DNA of 64,000 bases from Cephalopachus bancanus (taxonomy: Eukaryota; Chordata; Mammalia; Primates; Tarsiidae): the NCBI GenBank assembly GCA_027257055.1, contig JAPVLO010001002.1, positions 62,001 through 126,000 on the forward strand, given 5' to 3'. Under the pieces are notes generated by a model. The model did not search any database. It was not told the origin of the DNA and saw only the letters and a list, made by a program, of their open reading frames with translations. Each line of letters starts with the position of its first letter. The stretch's first letter is position 1. Made by a program: the position numbers and the translations under genes. Positions 23,835-38,892 of this stretch are shown here, in pieces.

Positions 23835-23955
23835 GAATGAGTAACTACTTTGCAAATGAGGAATCCAGGGCTCAATGATTTACCCCAGATCACTGAGCTA
23901 GTGAGTGGCAATATTTCCTTGGCCTGAGTTCAGAGCTCTCTCTCCAGTGCTGGAT
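23835..23955 (-). repeat. MIR SINE relic
   Basis: 'gcaaatgaggaatccagggc', 'accccagatcactgagctag' is the antisense MIR core ('acagatgaggaaactgaggc...cacacagctag'). Confidence 0.75.
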
Positions 23956-24491
23956 AAACTGATTCAATTCACATCTTGTGCTAAATTCTCTGCAATCTGT
24001 ACTTAACTGCTTCCTGCAACACTGCACCACGTCACTTAGGTCTTTGCCATGGATCTCAATACAGAGAGCTCCCAAACTCCTGGAATGTTGCTTTTCTAGG
24101 CCTCAACTATGGCATGCCACTGATTTGAACTTGTTTGCCAGTCCTCCCTGGCCTACAACCCAATTCAAGGAGGATGCCTGAAATTGAGAGAAATTGTAGT
24201 TCAGTTGCATCTGTCTATCTTAAATGTATAAGAAAGTTTAAGGATGTCATTTGCCACTTTTTTCCTCTCCTGGCATTTCACAGATGTTTACTAGTGAGTC
24301 TTAAAATTCCTTAAAGAGGTAGGTAGACAACAATGCCACTACCTTTCAACAGCTGGGATAAACTGAGGAAAAAAATATGGTTTGGCTATGCCTGTGGTTT
24401 AAAATCCCTTAGTTTGAGATATCCACTTCATGCGCAGATGAACCAGGGATGGAGTTCTTGATACAAACTCCAGTTTGAACACATTTTACAA

Positions 24492-25190
24492 CAGTCCCCC
24501 CTTCCACCCACAGTTTTACTTTCTGCAGTTACCTGTGGTCAACTGAGGTCTGAAAATATTAAATGGAACATTCCAGAAATAAACAACTCATAAGATTTAA
24601 ATTGCACATTCTTCTGAGCAGTGTGATGAAATCTCATGTCATCTTGCTCCATCCTGCCCAGGGCGTGAATCATCCCTTTGCCCAGCATCTCCACTCTGTA
24701 GATGCTCCCTGCATATGAGTCATCGACACTTTCTTCTCCTGACATCCAACCATGGACATTGTTGTGGCTCCATGACGCAGGACCACCAGGGGCAGATGAT
24801 CCTCCTTCTGGCATATCATCAGAAGGTCAATAGTAGCCTAAAACTACAATCACAATGCCTGTGTCATTCACCTCTCTTCAACTCACCATGTAGGCATTCT
24901 ATCATCTCACATCACCACAAGAAGGGTGACTACAGTACAGTAAGAGAGAAGGAGAGATCACATTCACATAACTTTTATTACCATATGTTGTTATAATTGT
25001 TCTATTTTATTATTGGTTATTGACGTTAGTCTCTTAATGTGCCTAATTAATAAATTAGACTTTGTCATAGGCATGCATATATAGGAAAAGACATATTATA
25101 TAGAGACTTTGGTACTATCCATGGTTTCAGGCATCTGCTGGGGGTCTTGGAATGTATCCTCCCATACATTAATATAAGAGGGAATTACTG
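24492..25190 (+). mobile_element. Tigger/MER2-type DNA transposon relic
   Basis: Begins 'cagtcccccc', ends 'ggaattactg'; interior includes 'tattaaatggaacattccag' and 'cattcacataacttttatta', matching remembered Tigger1/MER2 consensus. Deleted internally; no intact transposase frame. Confidence 0.82.
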
Positions 25191-25192
25191 TA

Positions 25193-25268
25193 TTAAGTAA
25201 AATAAGGGTTACTTGAACACAAGCACTGTAATACCACAACAGTCGATCTGATAACCGAGATAGCACAC
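25193..25268 (-). mobile_element. Inverted internal Tigger segment
   Basis: The minus strand reads 'tctcggttatcagatcgact' then 'cttgtgttcaagtaaccctt', an internal Tigger1 segment in the orientation opposite to the element just before it. Confidence 0.7.
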
Positions 25269-25327
25269 CCTAGGCTCTCCCACTAAACCCCACAGACACC
25301 TTCCATTTGTGACAGCATTGTTTAATA

Positions 25328-25560
25328 ATAACAGTAACATTTATTGAGTATTTACTATACTCATAGACTGCTAAGCACTTTATATAAATTACCTTATTTA
25401 ATCCTTACATTGAACCTCCAAGGTAGATTACTACCCCCTTCCTTCTTTTTACAGACTAGGAGACCTCAGAGACACATAGAAATAAAGTATTTTACCAGTG
25501 GTCTTACAGCTAGTAAATAGAAAGCCTAGGATTTCAAACCAGGAGATGCACTCCAGAGAC
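25328..25560 (-). repeat. MIR SINE
   Basis: 'aacatttattgagtatttac', 'ctaagcactttatataaatt', 'cttacagctagtaaatagaa': nearly the full antisense MIR. Confidence 0.85.
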
Positions 25561-26200
25561 ACTGCCTCCATGTCTGACTGTTCTTAATAATTCTCAGTTC
25601 TGGATCTTGAGACTACAGAAAAGACTAGCTGTGCCAACATGGTACATGCTCAAAGGGTGAAATCAGAAAGTGAAAACCCAAAAATCAGGAGCTTTGCCTT
25701 ATAGCTGCTGGGTATTGGGGCTTACAGGCCCCAGATTTAATAAAATAAACCCAGTTGAATTGGAAAGCAATGCAATACATTCACCTTCTCTGATAAGGAA
25801 ACAGTAGAAATTGAATAGGGTATCATGATCCAATCCCCAAAACAGTACATACATCTATATTTTAGAGGCTTTATCCTAGAGTCTTACATACAGCATGTGA
25901 AAACTTTACTAGGCCAATTCATTCAGTGTCCATGAATATGTAACAAGAAATAATGTGACGGATGAAAAAAGTCTTTGGGTTAACTGAAAACTTCCAACAT
26001 TCACATAGTCTATTTTTTTTACAACCCACATCCCCCATGGCAGAATAAGAATAAAACTATGAGGATTTAAATAAATTGATATTTTCAAGAGATTTGTTAA
26101 GTTAATCAAACATCCTTATCACATACCTAGTAAACATGGCAGTATCCTGAAATCATATTATAAGAGAGAAAACATTGATAAAAGTTAAAGCAGAAAATCA

Positions 26201-26690
<490 letters not shown>

Positions 26691-26734
26691 AGAAGAAATC
26701 CCTAGTTCCCAGTTTCCAGAGTAACTTACCTCTG

Positions 26735-26860
26735 GCATTTTCTCCAGGCATGGCCTGGGGACCACCTGTGCCAGAATGTTAAAATGCAGGGAAGACCTAT
26801 TAAACTCATTCTGTGGGGTTGGGGTCTAGGACCTGCATTTCAACCTGTCTCCCAAATGAT
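26735..26860 (-). repeat. MER5/MER20-like hAT fragment
   Basis: 'catggcctggggaccacctg' and 'ggtctaggacctgcatttca' resemble antisense MER5-type sequence. Weak. Confidence 0.45.
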
Positions 26861-26966
26861 AACACTCATAAAAATCTAAACTCTGCACCACAAATTACAG
26901 GTGATGGAAAAAACAAAAAACAAAACCATCTTGTGGAAACAGGTGGTCTCCCCTTGGAGGGCTTTA

Positions 26967-27070
26967 ATCCAGTGGTTCTCATTCTTAGCTGCACACTGAA
27001 ATCACCTGGGGAGTTTTCATAAAACTACTGATGCCTCCCTAAATGGCAGCTCCAGAGGAACTAGGTCTCC
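26967..27070 (+). repeat. MER5A-like hAT fragment
   Basis: 'ccagtggttctcattcttag' followed by 'ctgaaatcacctggggag' matches the start of the MER5A consensus. Confidence 0.75.
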
Positions 27071-27784
27071 ATAGAAAAATGGTTTCTTCCAGGCAGGACA
27101 AAGAAAACATGAGGTGAGATTGAAATCACTGGTGTCAAGAGTAGCTAAGTACTTGAGGGGTAATTTCAAAAGAATGCAGGAGTCAGCCAGACAGAGATTC
27201 TACTGGCAAATCTGAGTCAATAACAGCATGTACTGAAAGATTCATTATAAGTTATTCGTTTCAAAAATAATGAACCATACTGATATGTTCAACAGGTAGC
27301 CAGATAGGTGAATGGATAAGATTAGACAGATAGTTATGGGATGAGAAGTGAAAGCTCTTTTTACAAAAGATGTAAACTCATAAATACAGAAATGACAGAA
27401 ACAGACAATCATCATTTTACAGTCATCATAGTAATAACTGATTTTGGCAAGAATCAATGGTTGCTAAAACCACTGGGTGAAAGCTTGTTGGGGGCTAGGA
27501 TATTTACAGAACCCTGAAAAATCTCCCCAAAGATTATTGTATACAGGAAAATTGCTCCCTTAGAATGGAGAAAGCTGGCAGACATAGCCTTATCCAAGTG
27601 ATCAAAGGTAAAATCATCAACCATGGGACAAACTGACGTCATGTGCCTCCTGGGAGGCTGCACTGAGAAGGACTTACCATTTATAGACTACTACTGCCAC
27701 AAAAGTTACCTAAATCCACCCATGAGGAAGCAATCATGGAAATCTAAACTGAGGGACAATTTATAAAAACTGACCTGATTTTTC

Positions 27785-28165
27785 TCTTTTTAAAAAAAAT
27801 TGACACAAAATATTTGTATATTTTATTGGGTACATGTAATATTTTGTTACATGTATAAAATGTATAATAATCAAGTCCAAGTATTTAGGCTGCCCACCAC
27901 TTCAAGCATTTATCATTTCTATGTGTTGGGTACATTTCAAGTTCTCTCTTCTAGTTATTTTGAAATATATAATACATTGTTGTTAACTATGGTCACCTTA
28001 CTCTGCTATTGAACATTAGAACTTATTCCTTCTATCTAAATATATGTTTACATCTGTTAACCAGACTCTCTTCATCCCCCACCATTCCCAACCTCTGGTA
28101 ACTATCATTCTACTCTCTAACCACTCCCACTCCCGCCAAGATCCACTTTTTAGGCTCCCTGTGTG
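27785..28165 (-). mobile_element. L1 3' UTR part of a 5'-inverted L1
   Basis: Plus strand shows 'attgggtacatgtaatattttg', 'caagcatttatcatttct', 'ttgttaactatggtcacc': an antisense L1 3' UTR whose tail is at 27785. The same antisense UTR type occurs at 47530. Confidence 0.85.
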
Positions 28166-28312
28166 AACTGCAGAAAATGAGGTCTATACACAATGAAATA
28201 CTACTTACCCATAAAAAAAGAATGAAATTCTGTCATTTGCAGCAACATGGAAGGAAATGGAAGTCTCTGTGTCAAATGAAATAAGCCAGGCACAGAAATG
28301 TTTTTTTCTTTT
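28166..28312 (+). mobile_element. Inverted 5' part of the same L1
   Basis: Sense L1 ORF2 end: 'tatacacaatgaaatact', 'atttgcagcaacatgga', 'aaataagccaggcacaga'. In intact L1 this stretch directly precedes the UTR segment at 27785-28165, but here it is in the opposite orientation. Confidence 0.85.
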
Positions 28313-28419
28313 TCAGTCAATATCTCAAACGATTTTTTAAAGGCTAGAGAACTGTTTTAGATTTTTAAAGAGTAAAGAGATATGACAACTAAATAAAATG
28401 CATGATCCTTAATTGGATT

Positions 28420-28790
28420 TGGGGATTTGTTTAAAGGCATAAAGGTCATTATAAGGAGAACTGGGGAAATTTGAATATGAACTAATACTAGATAATAGTA
28501 TTATATTAACGCTACATTTCCTGAGCATGTTAATTCAATTGTGGTTACACAGCAGAATGTCCTCAATCTCCAGAGGTACATTCTGAAGTATTTAGGCATG
28601 AAGTATCTTACTTTCAAACTGTTTAAGAAAAAACAAAAAGCATATATGTGGAGATTGGATAGAGGATGGAGATAGAAAGAAAATGTGGCAAAATGCTAAC
28701 AAATGGTGAATCCAGGTGGGTATTCTTTGTACTATTGTTTCAGCTTCTCTGTACATTGACATTTTTCTGAATAAAATTTTTAGGGGAAAA
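28420..28790 (+). repeat. Ancient interspersed repeat, LINE 3'-tail-like
   Basis: 'tctgaagtatttaggcatga', 'atgtggcaaaatgctaacaa', 'ggtgaatccaggtgggtatt', ending near 'aataaaattttta'. Same family as 3750-3925; name uncertain. Confidence 0.55.
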
Positions 28791-28794
28791 GGGG

Positions 28795-28920
28795 AAGAAG
28801 TACAATGCCTGGGCCGCACTTCTAGAGATTCTAATGTCATTGGTCTAGGATGCAACCTGGGCATCTGGATTTTAAAAGCTTCCCTGGTGATTCTAATGAG
28901 CAGCCAAGGTCTAGAGATAT
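28795..28920 (-). repeat. MER5-like fragment
   Basis: 'gcatctggattttaaaagct' and 'cctggtgattctaatgagca' resemble antisense MER5A/B. Confidence 0.6.
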
Positions 28921-29844
28921 CCAGACAAATCTGTTGTTCAAAGAAGAGCATCAGGCCAAAAGTAAATTGGATGTTTCCAGTACTGGGTTATCTTAGGTCC
29001 TACATTCAGTGTCTTTTCCCATAAGGGAAAGAAATAAGACTTTTAAATATATGAAAATATTATCTTAATACATAACCCAGGTGAATGCTGCTGTGCTGTT
29101 ATTTTCTTTCACAGAACCTTGGAATAGTTGCTCCCTGGATACTGAGAAATATGCTGGCTTCTTGAAGAAGCTGTTCTTGAGTTGGAAACCTTGGTTGATG
29201 CAATAGCCCGGGATTCCTATCTCAGGATGGGAAAAAAAAAAATACAAACTGAACTAAATAAATGTGGATATTCACACATTTTTACCTGGGACATCCAGTG
29301 AATTCTGGGTGCAAGGGAAGAGAAAGTGGATTTACTGAACTTGTGAAGAACCCTGCATCATACCCTTTACTGAAAACATTTCTACTCATCATCCTATTTC
29401 AACATAAAGCAATCCAGAGGAAGTGGAAGACACTTAGAAGTCAGTGCATGCCAAATAAAAGGACCTCATGAGTCTGTCTTTACAAACTCCTCTTGGCTGT
29501 ACCTGGATTATTGCAATGGAAATGTACAGTATTTAATTAGCCAGCACTGTGTGGTCCCTGGAGATGAGCCTGATTGATTATCATAGGGATGTGTATAATC
29601 AACATCTTTGCATGGCAGAATACAGGAAATCCATGTGCCTGCTACTTTAAAGGCAGAGGGCATCTCATAAGCAGTTATAGCTATGCCAGGGCTCATTTTC
29701 TCCCAAGACTTGCCAGGATATGAGAGAAAAAGTAGAAACAGTAGGGAACCATTTATTAGGGTCTCTGAGCCATGGAGGGCAGGGAGGAAGGCAGGTAACA
29801 TCAGAAGTCACAGAAGGAAAATCACCTTTATCTTGTTGGAGATG

Positions 29845-30140
29845 AAGGAAATGGACACTGAGTGCCTGCTACATGCCAGGAACTGTGACTGGCGTGGAAT
29901 AGCCTTCCTTCAAGTCCACACGCCAGCTCCAGGAGGTTTGAGGTGCTGGTCCCATAGTGGATTAAGTAAATTATGGTCTTCAGCCCTCTTCTTCCACCAA
30001 ACCAAGATAATACCAGGAAGGCAGATTGCCAGTGAGTTTCTGGGGGACTCCAGATGTCAAGCTAAGAATGAGGACTTTATTTTATGGACAATGAGAAACC
30101 AGAGGAGGTTTCTAGACAGAGAAGTGTGGAACAAGATGTG
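29845..30140. repeat. Old repeat mosaic (MIR/L2-like pieces)
   Basis: 'gagtgcctgctacatgccag' and 'gaggtttctagacagagaag' resemble common mammalian-wide repeats. The open plus-strand frame here is not a gene. Confidence 0.4.
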
Positions 30141-30335
30141 ATGGAGACAATGATCCAGGGAGAAGTGCTCAGTGTCAGGGACATGGTAGGAAGGCATTAA
30201 GGAAGGGGCCTAGAAGAATGAGATTGCCCAACAGAAGACAATGAAAGATAACAGTCAGAAAAATATCGTGAAAGGAATCATACACACAAGGAAGGAGAGG
30301 GCAATACACAGACACAAACACAGACATACACAATA

Positions 30336-31994
<1,659 letters not shown>

Positions 31995-32479
31995 GACATA
32001 CACAATAACATTGTCAGCTGATGTGACAAATGAATGGATACATAAACTAATGAATACCTATTCCATATCCTGCCTGTGGGTCATGGTTTTATGAATATAG
32101 TCAGAGAGGCACTGGAGAAAGACAGGAAGGGTGGAGGGGAAGAGAATTAAAGCCTAAATATGGTGTTTAAACAGGGCACTCACCATGTGCTTAAAAGGCA
32201 GTGCCATTCTGGAACTGCTGAAACTAAAGGAATGGAAAGATGGTGGACCCTACTGTCTTGCCAGTGTGTTGAAGGTGCCTCATTCTCTATGAACATGGTA
32301 ATCCACAGCATCTGTAATACTAAACAGCACTGATCTATTTCTAACTGCTTTCCTCTTACAAGTTTATCATCTACTGTCAATTATCCATACTAAATGGTAG
32401 AGCAGAGTTATATATGAACAAGAAATTATGTATATTTGATTTTCAGTTTAGTCCTCTTAAAAGACAGAAAACATTTGTT

Positions 32480-33070
32480 TTAAGTTGGCAGGGATATACA
32501 TATAAGAATGTTCAGGACAGTACTAGTTCTAACAGCCAACACACATATGCACAGAGATCTACATATGAAACATCCTGATTGCCACCAAGAGGGAGAAGGT
32601 ATAACCAGGCAGCCATTAAATATAACAAGTAGCTCTATGTGTACTGGTGTGAAAAGGTGTCCATAATATATATTAAAAGACCAAATCACATAAATATACT
32701 ATGAGCCAAATTTTATAACTCTAAACACACTCCATAACTCTAAACACCAAGGACTATTTTACTATTTTACTATTTACTTTACTTAGGAAATCTAATCACC
32801 AGAACCTAGCACAGAGTATACACTCAACAATTGTTTATTAATAAATATATAAATCCATTCAGCTTTCAATTAATATGTGAAGGTTTAATACAATTAAATG
32901 AATGAGAGAAAGAGTGTGTATATGTACCCACAATTATGTAAGCACAGAAAATGGTATGGAAGGCTACACCCCAAAGTAACAGTGATACTTCTGGGGAGAC
33001 AGACTGGAGGAAGCATAGAGACTCATTTAAATGTTTCTATACATCAATTTGTTTTTACAAAGAACATGTA
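32480..33070 (+). mobile_element. Old L1M-type 3' remnant
   Basis: 'gcagccattaaatataac', 'gtactggtgtgaaaaggtgt', 'tctggggagacagactgga' follow the order of an old L1 3' end. Decayed. Confidence 0.55.
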
Positions 33071-33549
33071 ACACACAGCAATCATTTTTTAAAAGCATCA
33101 CAGTCACCTAGTAAAATCATTACCTTGTATTATGAAGCTTGTCCTGATCATGCTCTGATGACATTAATAGTAAAGTGAATTCCTATTTTGCAAGTAAATA
33201 AATACCAATTCAATCAGCCAGAAAAGTGCTTCCTTATGGGCTGAATGACAAGGGTCCTCTGACCTTCCAATGATAACTAGATGGCTGGTCCACGAAGACA
33301 TCAAGAAGTGTGAGCTTAGAGACAAGGCACCACACCTGTAGCCCACTCAATTATTATTAATTATTATTCTGATCAGATGCAGTTACAGAACCCTGAGAAG
33401 GCCCAAGCTATCTCATTAGTGAATAAGCCAAGGTTATTTTCCCTAGCCTGACTCCATAAGCCTACACCGCCCAAACATCGCTCTCTCTCTAGGTGGTAGG
33501 GCCCTGTAGTGCCATCTTCTGAGCGAGTGAGCTCATACTCACTCCCAAG

Positions 33550-33604
<55 letters not shown>
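33550..33604. repeat. (CG)n(CA)n microsatellite
   Basis: 'acgcgcgcgcacacac' followed by a long CA run; alternating purine-pyrimidine, Z-DNA-prone. Confidence 0.97.
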
Positions 33605-33606
<2 letters not shown>

Positions 33607-34324
33607 ATTCAATCCTTCTCTGTGTTCCTGGAACGACCATTGCTTTTCTGTAGAACTGCCTTCCCTCCATTTTAATTATCTGTGAGTGTCAATTTCTATG
33701 TGTCTCCATCTCTTCAACCCTGACACCTCTCAGCAATTTCATACACATCTATTTCAACCAATTCAACTCACCAACACCCACATCCGCCTTATCAAGGCTA
33801 GGATGGTGCTGTTTCATCACAAAACACAAATTGAGTTGCCTACTCTCGATTAATATGCAGACCCAGATGTCACATATCTAGAAAATTCCTGGTCCAGACC
33901 CTCCTTAGCCCTAGAAACTTCAGAGTCTGACATATTGTTTGTAAAAGCCACTGAAAGCAGTCTTAAAGTTGGCCATTAACTTATGACCTCCAAAAATCGA
34001 GTTTCTACTGCCACCGTTATCCAGAAAGGGGCCATCCATATAATAAATGGAGCTTCTGCAAAGAGGAGCAGCATATAGGTATTTTTCAATGTTAACACTG
34101 TCATCCGATATTTCTTTAGAAGCCACATCTGTAATTTTGGCGCCATTAGCATGAATTCAGTGTCCTTCACCTCAACCATCTTATAAAAATGGTGTGTGAA
34201 TTGATCATCTGAAAGGATGCATGGGTTCCACCTTAACTGCTCATGGATTCATGATCCACACTGAAAGCACTGAAGCACATAAAGAGAACCCTGGGTTTAC
34301 AACACAAAAGAGACAGTCCAACAG

Positions 34325-34425
34325 ACCTAGAACTATAGACCCTGCACGGCTCTGTGCCTCAGTTTTCTTACATATAAAACCAGGATGATAGGAACAGACC
34401 TACTTTATAGGAGGGCTTACTTCCA
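34325..34425 (+). repeat. MIR SINE relic
   Basis: 'ctctgtgcctcagttttctt' and 'aaccaggatgataggaac' match the MIR core. Confidence 0.75.
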
Positions 34426-35097
34426 CCTGACTCACTCCCTTTTTTCTATTTGGCTTTACATTCTGGAATCTGCTAAAAGGAAGCTTTGCTAATTACTGAT
34501 ACTACATTAGTTCCACTAATGTTCCCTTCACTAGCCTCCCCTTTCCATTAGACTGAGATAAAGGAATCACACAACAACACAAAATCGGTGACACCTCTAA
34601 ATGTCCCTCTGCTTTCCTCAGGCTGGCCCCAGGCATTGGTTTTAGCCTTTCCGCATGTGCTTCCATCCAAATGACCTACAGCAGGCCATACCAGGGGACA
34701 CCTCCCCAAGGTGTCCCTGCCCTGACTTCCCCAGCCCCAGCTCTCTGGGGGAGGGAATCTGGATTTTCAGAGGAAAAATCCAATACATAAAAAAGTACAT
34801 CGCCTTTCCCTACAAGGCTGACTTTGGCAAAATGCCCACAAGAACTCAACATATCTATAGAATTTTGTTTGATCTACTTTTAAATGCTCCATGCATAGTC
34901 ATTCAAGTGAAATGAGAATACAGAATTTCAAAGGAAAAATTGAAGGAAGATTCTAAATATAAGTTATTTGTTGAGCATAAACAAGTTTTCTCCCTTCTAT
35001 CCAACATACTCCCTCTCTAATATATCTATTTTTAAAAGGCATTCTCAAACATTGCTGCTGACAAATGGATATATCAGATACCTAAGCTTTACAGTTA

Positions 35098-35397
35098 AAG
35101 GCAGTAGCTCATGCCTGAAATTCCAGCACTTTGGGAGGCCGAGGTGGGAAGATTGCTTGAGCTCATGAGTTCGAGATCAGACTGGGCAACATAGCAAGAT
35201 CACATCTCTATAAAAAAATACAAAAATTAACCGGGCGTAGTGACACATCTGAAGCCCCAGCTACTTGGGAGGCTGAGGTGAAAGATCACCTGAGCCCAGG
35301 AGGTGGATGCTGCAGTGAGTCAGAATCGCACCACTGCACTCCAGCCTGGGCAACAGAGTGAGATCCTGTCTCAAAAAAATAATAAAATAAAAACAAA
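35098..35397 (+). mobile_element. Old Alu
   Basis: Dimer missing its first bases, 'cagtagctcatgcctgaaat' to 'cctgtctcaaaaaaataata'. Confidence 0.93.
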
Positions 35398-35404
35398 AAA
35401 ATAA

Positions 35405-35925
35405 AAGGCTAAACTCTTTAAGCAGACTCCTTAACTGGGGACTGTGAATAGAATTCAGGGGATCTAAATTTGGATGAGAAGAAAAATACATCTTTTACTA
35501 TCCTCTACCTGGAATGTGGCCTTTATTTCCACTATGAATATAGGCAACAAACCACACTGGTATTAGCAGCATCTGTGAATTTTATTTATTTCCCATTACA
35601 TGGATAGATATTTTCATTGCACAGATGCAGTTATCTTGAAATATCATTTACATTCATCCCTACTTCAAAAATGTGATCACTTCTAGACCTACTGCTGGAT
35701 CTTGCTACTTAATGTGTCAATAAAGAACATGTATTACTTATGCTTTTGCAATATGTTGATAACTATATCTCAGTATAACTGATTTTCTCATAATCCTATA
35801 GATTCTATTTTATTCATTTACTAACATTATTCTGAAAACAGGTCCGCAGGCTTCACCACACTAGCAAACAAGTTCTATGGCAATTTTTAAAATCAAAAGT
35901 TAAGGACCTCTAATTTTTGCTTTCA
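35405..35925 (+). mobile_element. Old DNA-transposon relic (hAT-Charlie-like)
   Basis: 'gcaacaaaccacactggtat', 'ctacttcaaaaatgtgatca', 'ggcttcaccacactagcaaa' match a remembered Charlie-like element; partner of 7640-8006. Confidence 0.6.
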
Positions 35926-36699
35926 AAATTACAGTTACCAAGGAAACCCAAAGGTACAGGGAGAAATTATTTATATATAACAAAGTAATAAATATAACAT
36001 TTAGACTCTGTTCACTGGAATGTTTCATAGACTTTAGAGCAATGCATCATAACAAAAGAACCACATTGGGCAACTTTACAAGTCCTGATCCACAAATGGC
36101 CGTGTGGCACAGCATTCATGAGGGTGCTTGCCAAGTGCCCTCTTATTACTTGGGTCAGTGGCTGGCGAGAGCCCCGTTCTGTCATCTGGCACCTTGGCTT
36201 AGCCGAGCTCAATGCCCATGCTCTCTTCCATGGAGGCCAACACAGCTAATTTGCAGGCTGACACCTGCCATGGCCTCACCACCCTCCCCTCCCCCTGCCC
36301 CTCCACCCAGCCCTATTTTTCTCTTCCTTTTCTAGATACTGAAATTCTGAAAAGCACTACAAGTCCCGCTCCCCAGGGATAAAGCAATCACTAGGGTTTC
36401 CACATACCCACATGGCTTCATAATACATCCCTCGCTTCCAGCCCTACTCAGCTGCACTGTCATCTTTGTGTGTGAGTGTCCCCAGTGCCTGCTGTGCAGC
36501 GAGCATGTAAATGTTCCATGGAGGGAGGGAAGTTGATGCCAATGTTTTTAACTGCACAGAATTTGCCTGGAGGTGCTACCAGATTTCCACTGAGGTCCCA
36601 TTTCTGTGGTATCCCTAGAGGATAAAGGATCCTAAGGTCAACAAGTCCAGCTGACACTGAAGACATCTGACCAGTTCTTCCATTAAAATTTTTTAAAAA

Positions 36700-36980
36700 T
36701 CGGGAAAACAGCAATTCCACTTTCAGGAAGTTATACCCCCAATAACTCACATGAAATGTGCAAGGATATGTGCATAATATTACTGCTACATTAGTCAGAA
36801 TAGTAAAAACCCAGAATCAACCTCAATGCCCTTCAATTGGGGAACTGTTTAGTTAAGACACAGGTATATCTCTCTACACAGACAAAGAGAGGTGTAGCTC
36901 TAAATGAACTAGAATGGCAAGATTTCCAAAATTCTCATCAACCTAATATAAAAATGGCAATGCAACATAAACTGTATTGT
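36700..36980 (+). mobile_element. Old L1M fragment
   Basis: 'cagcaattccactttcagga', 'ccagaatcaacctcaatgcc', 'ttcaattggggaactgttta' are sense L1M ORF2 end. Confidence 0.7.
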
Positions 36981-36982
36981 TT

Positions 36983-37478
36983 TTAAAAAATATACCTGGA
37001 GGAACTCAAATCATGCTACAAAAAAGATACCTGCACACGTGTGTTTATTGCAGCACTATTCACAATAGCAAAACCATGGAACCAACCATGCTGCCCAACA
37101 AAACTGAACTGGATTTTAAAAATGTGGTACATATACACAATGGAATATTATGTAGCCATAAAGAAGGACAAACATATGAACTTCGCAGCAACTTGGATGG
37201 ATTTAGAGTCGATCATACTCAGTGATCAATCACAGAAACAAAAAACAGAGTTCTATATGTTCTCACTCATAAGCGGACCTCGAACAATTACCATAATACT
37301 GTAAGAAAGGGATTGGCAGTAGTGAGAAACTGCCGAGGAGGGGGGAGGTTGGTAGTAGTGGGAAACTGCCAGGGGAGGGAGGCATACCTCATCTACAAGG
37401 GTACCTGCATAATGAACATTTGTATACCTAACCCTGAATTGTATCTCACAAAGAAGAATTAAAACAAAAAAAGAAATA
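36983..37478 (+). mobile_element. Younger L1 3' fragment
   Basis: 'tttattgcagcactattcac', 'gtggtacatatacacaatgg', 'ttctcactcataagcggac', ending in an A-rich tail. It follows directly on older L1M sequence at 36980, suggesting insertion into it or recombination. Confidence 0.9.
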
Positions 37479-37486
37479 CAAGAACA

Positions 37487-37616
37487 GCTGGGTGCAGTGG
37501 CACACACCTGTATTCCCAGCTACTTAGGAAGGTGAGACAGGAGGATCACTTGGAGCCCAGGAGTTCAAGACCAGCCTGAGTAACATAGCAAGATCCTGTC
37601 TCATAACAAAAAACAA
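37487..37616 (+). mobile_element. Alu monomer
   Basis: 'agctgggtgcagtggcacac' to 'tcctgtctcataacaaaaaa'; single arm with A-rich end, immediately after an L1 tail. Confidence 0.88.
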
Positions 37617-38691
37617 ATGAGATGTATATATCACTGTATTCTTGGAGCAGGTCATACCATATAAAATTGATAGTTTTATGTCCAATGACTAGCTGCATCT
37701 GCTTATGGTTCCTCCTAATATCTTCATGCAAAGATCTTCTGTAGAGATGACCATAAGCCAGGTCTCTTTTGGGTAGCAAGACCGAGAAAAAGGATTGGAT
37801 GTGATTCTTTATACCACGACTTTCCTTTGTTAATTTTTTACACTAAACGTGTTATTTTATACTAAGTTGAAGCGAACTTAAGGTGAGTCTAAAAAGGACA
37901 TCCAACTCAAAAAAAATTGTTTTAAAGAGCAAGAAGTTATGAGCAACCCAATAGCCCAAAAGCTGCCTTATTGAGGAGGGAATTGCGTGGAGATCGGAAA
38001 AACAAAACAAATCAGAACTGTGGGCTGCCTATAGAGACGGCAAATGGTTCTGTTGCCAAGGTCCCTCTGGGGTGGGGGAAGGGCATCATCCAGAAAAGGG
38101 TAGATTTCCAAACAATGGGCAGTGCAGGTAAAGAAACTGGGCTACCTGTGAGGGAAGGCTTTTAAGCAGACTTCCCCCACCCCCAGCAGGTCCATAATGT
38201 ACATATTATCTATTTGTCCAAAGCAAACACTTTCTCATTTATTTAAATAAAATCCTACTTTCTGTGTAAGTAAGGCCCAAAGGTGTATTTTAAAAAGGGT
38301 ATCTCACACTCAGACTTTTCATTTTCCAAACTGATCTGCCCTTTACTCTCCCCCTCAGAGGGAGGGAGCCAAGTGTCATGAAAAGTATAAATTTAGAAGT
38401 TGTAAATCTAAAAAGTGTCAATTTAGAAATCTTGAGGCAAGAAAATGAATGTAGATTCACTTCTGGAATTGAGAAAGAAACAGCAGAGAAAGATGAAGTA
38501 GAAAAATAAATGTGTATTAATCTCCCCCAAAAAACTTTTTTGCAGGCACTTAAATCTTTTTCAGCACTTAAATGTCTTTACCTCAACAGGCATTATTATA
38601 AAGTCTTCTATATATTACATGTAAGTAAGACCTCTATTGAAAGATGAAACTTCCTAGAAGGCAGGAATTGGATTTTTCTACTGATCTATAG

Positions 38692-38892
38692 CAGGGGTCA
38701 GCAAACTTTTTCTGTCAAGGGCCAGAGAGTAAATATTTTAGCTTTTGAGAAATATATGGCCTCGGTGGCAGCCACTCAACTCTACTATTATAATTATGAA
38801 ACAAATGGGTGTGCCCGTGTGCCAATAAAACTTTATTTACAAAAACAAGCAATACCAGATTTGATCCATGGGCTACAGTTTGCTGATCGCTG
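38692..38892 (+). mobile_element. MER1-superfamily hAT element
   Basis: Ends 'caggggtcagcaaa' and 'tttgctgatcgctg' form inverted repeats; interior 'aataaaactttatttacaaa' is characteristic. No intact target duplication. Confidence 0.88.

Noticed and set aside
29683..30141. 152-codon plus-strand frame
   Set aside because: Lies partly over old MIR/L2-like repeat mosaic; no recognisable protein family or splice-supported structure.
36241..36347. Strong acceptor-like C/T tract ending 'ttctag' on the plus strand
   Set aside because: Antisense to the only supported gene and not followed by a recognisable coding exon.
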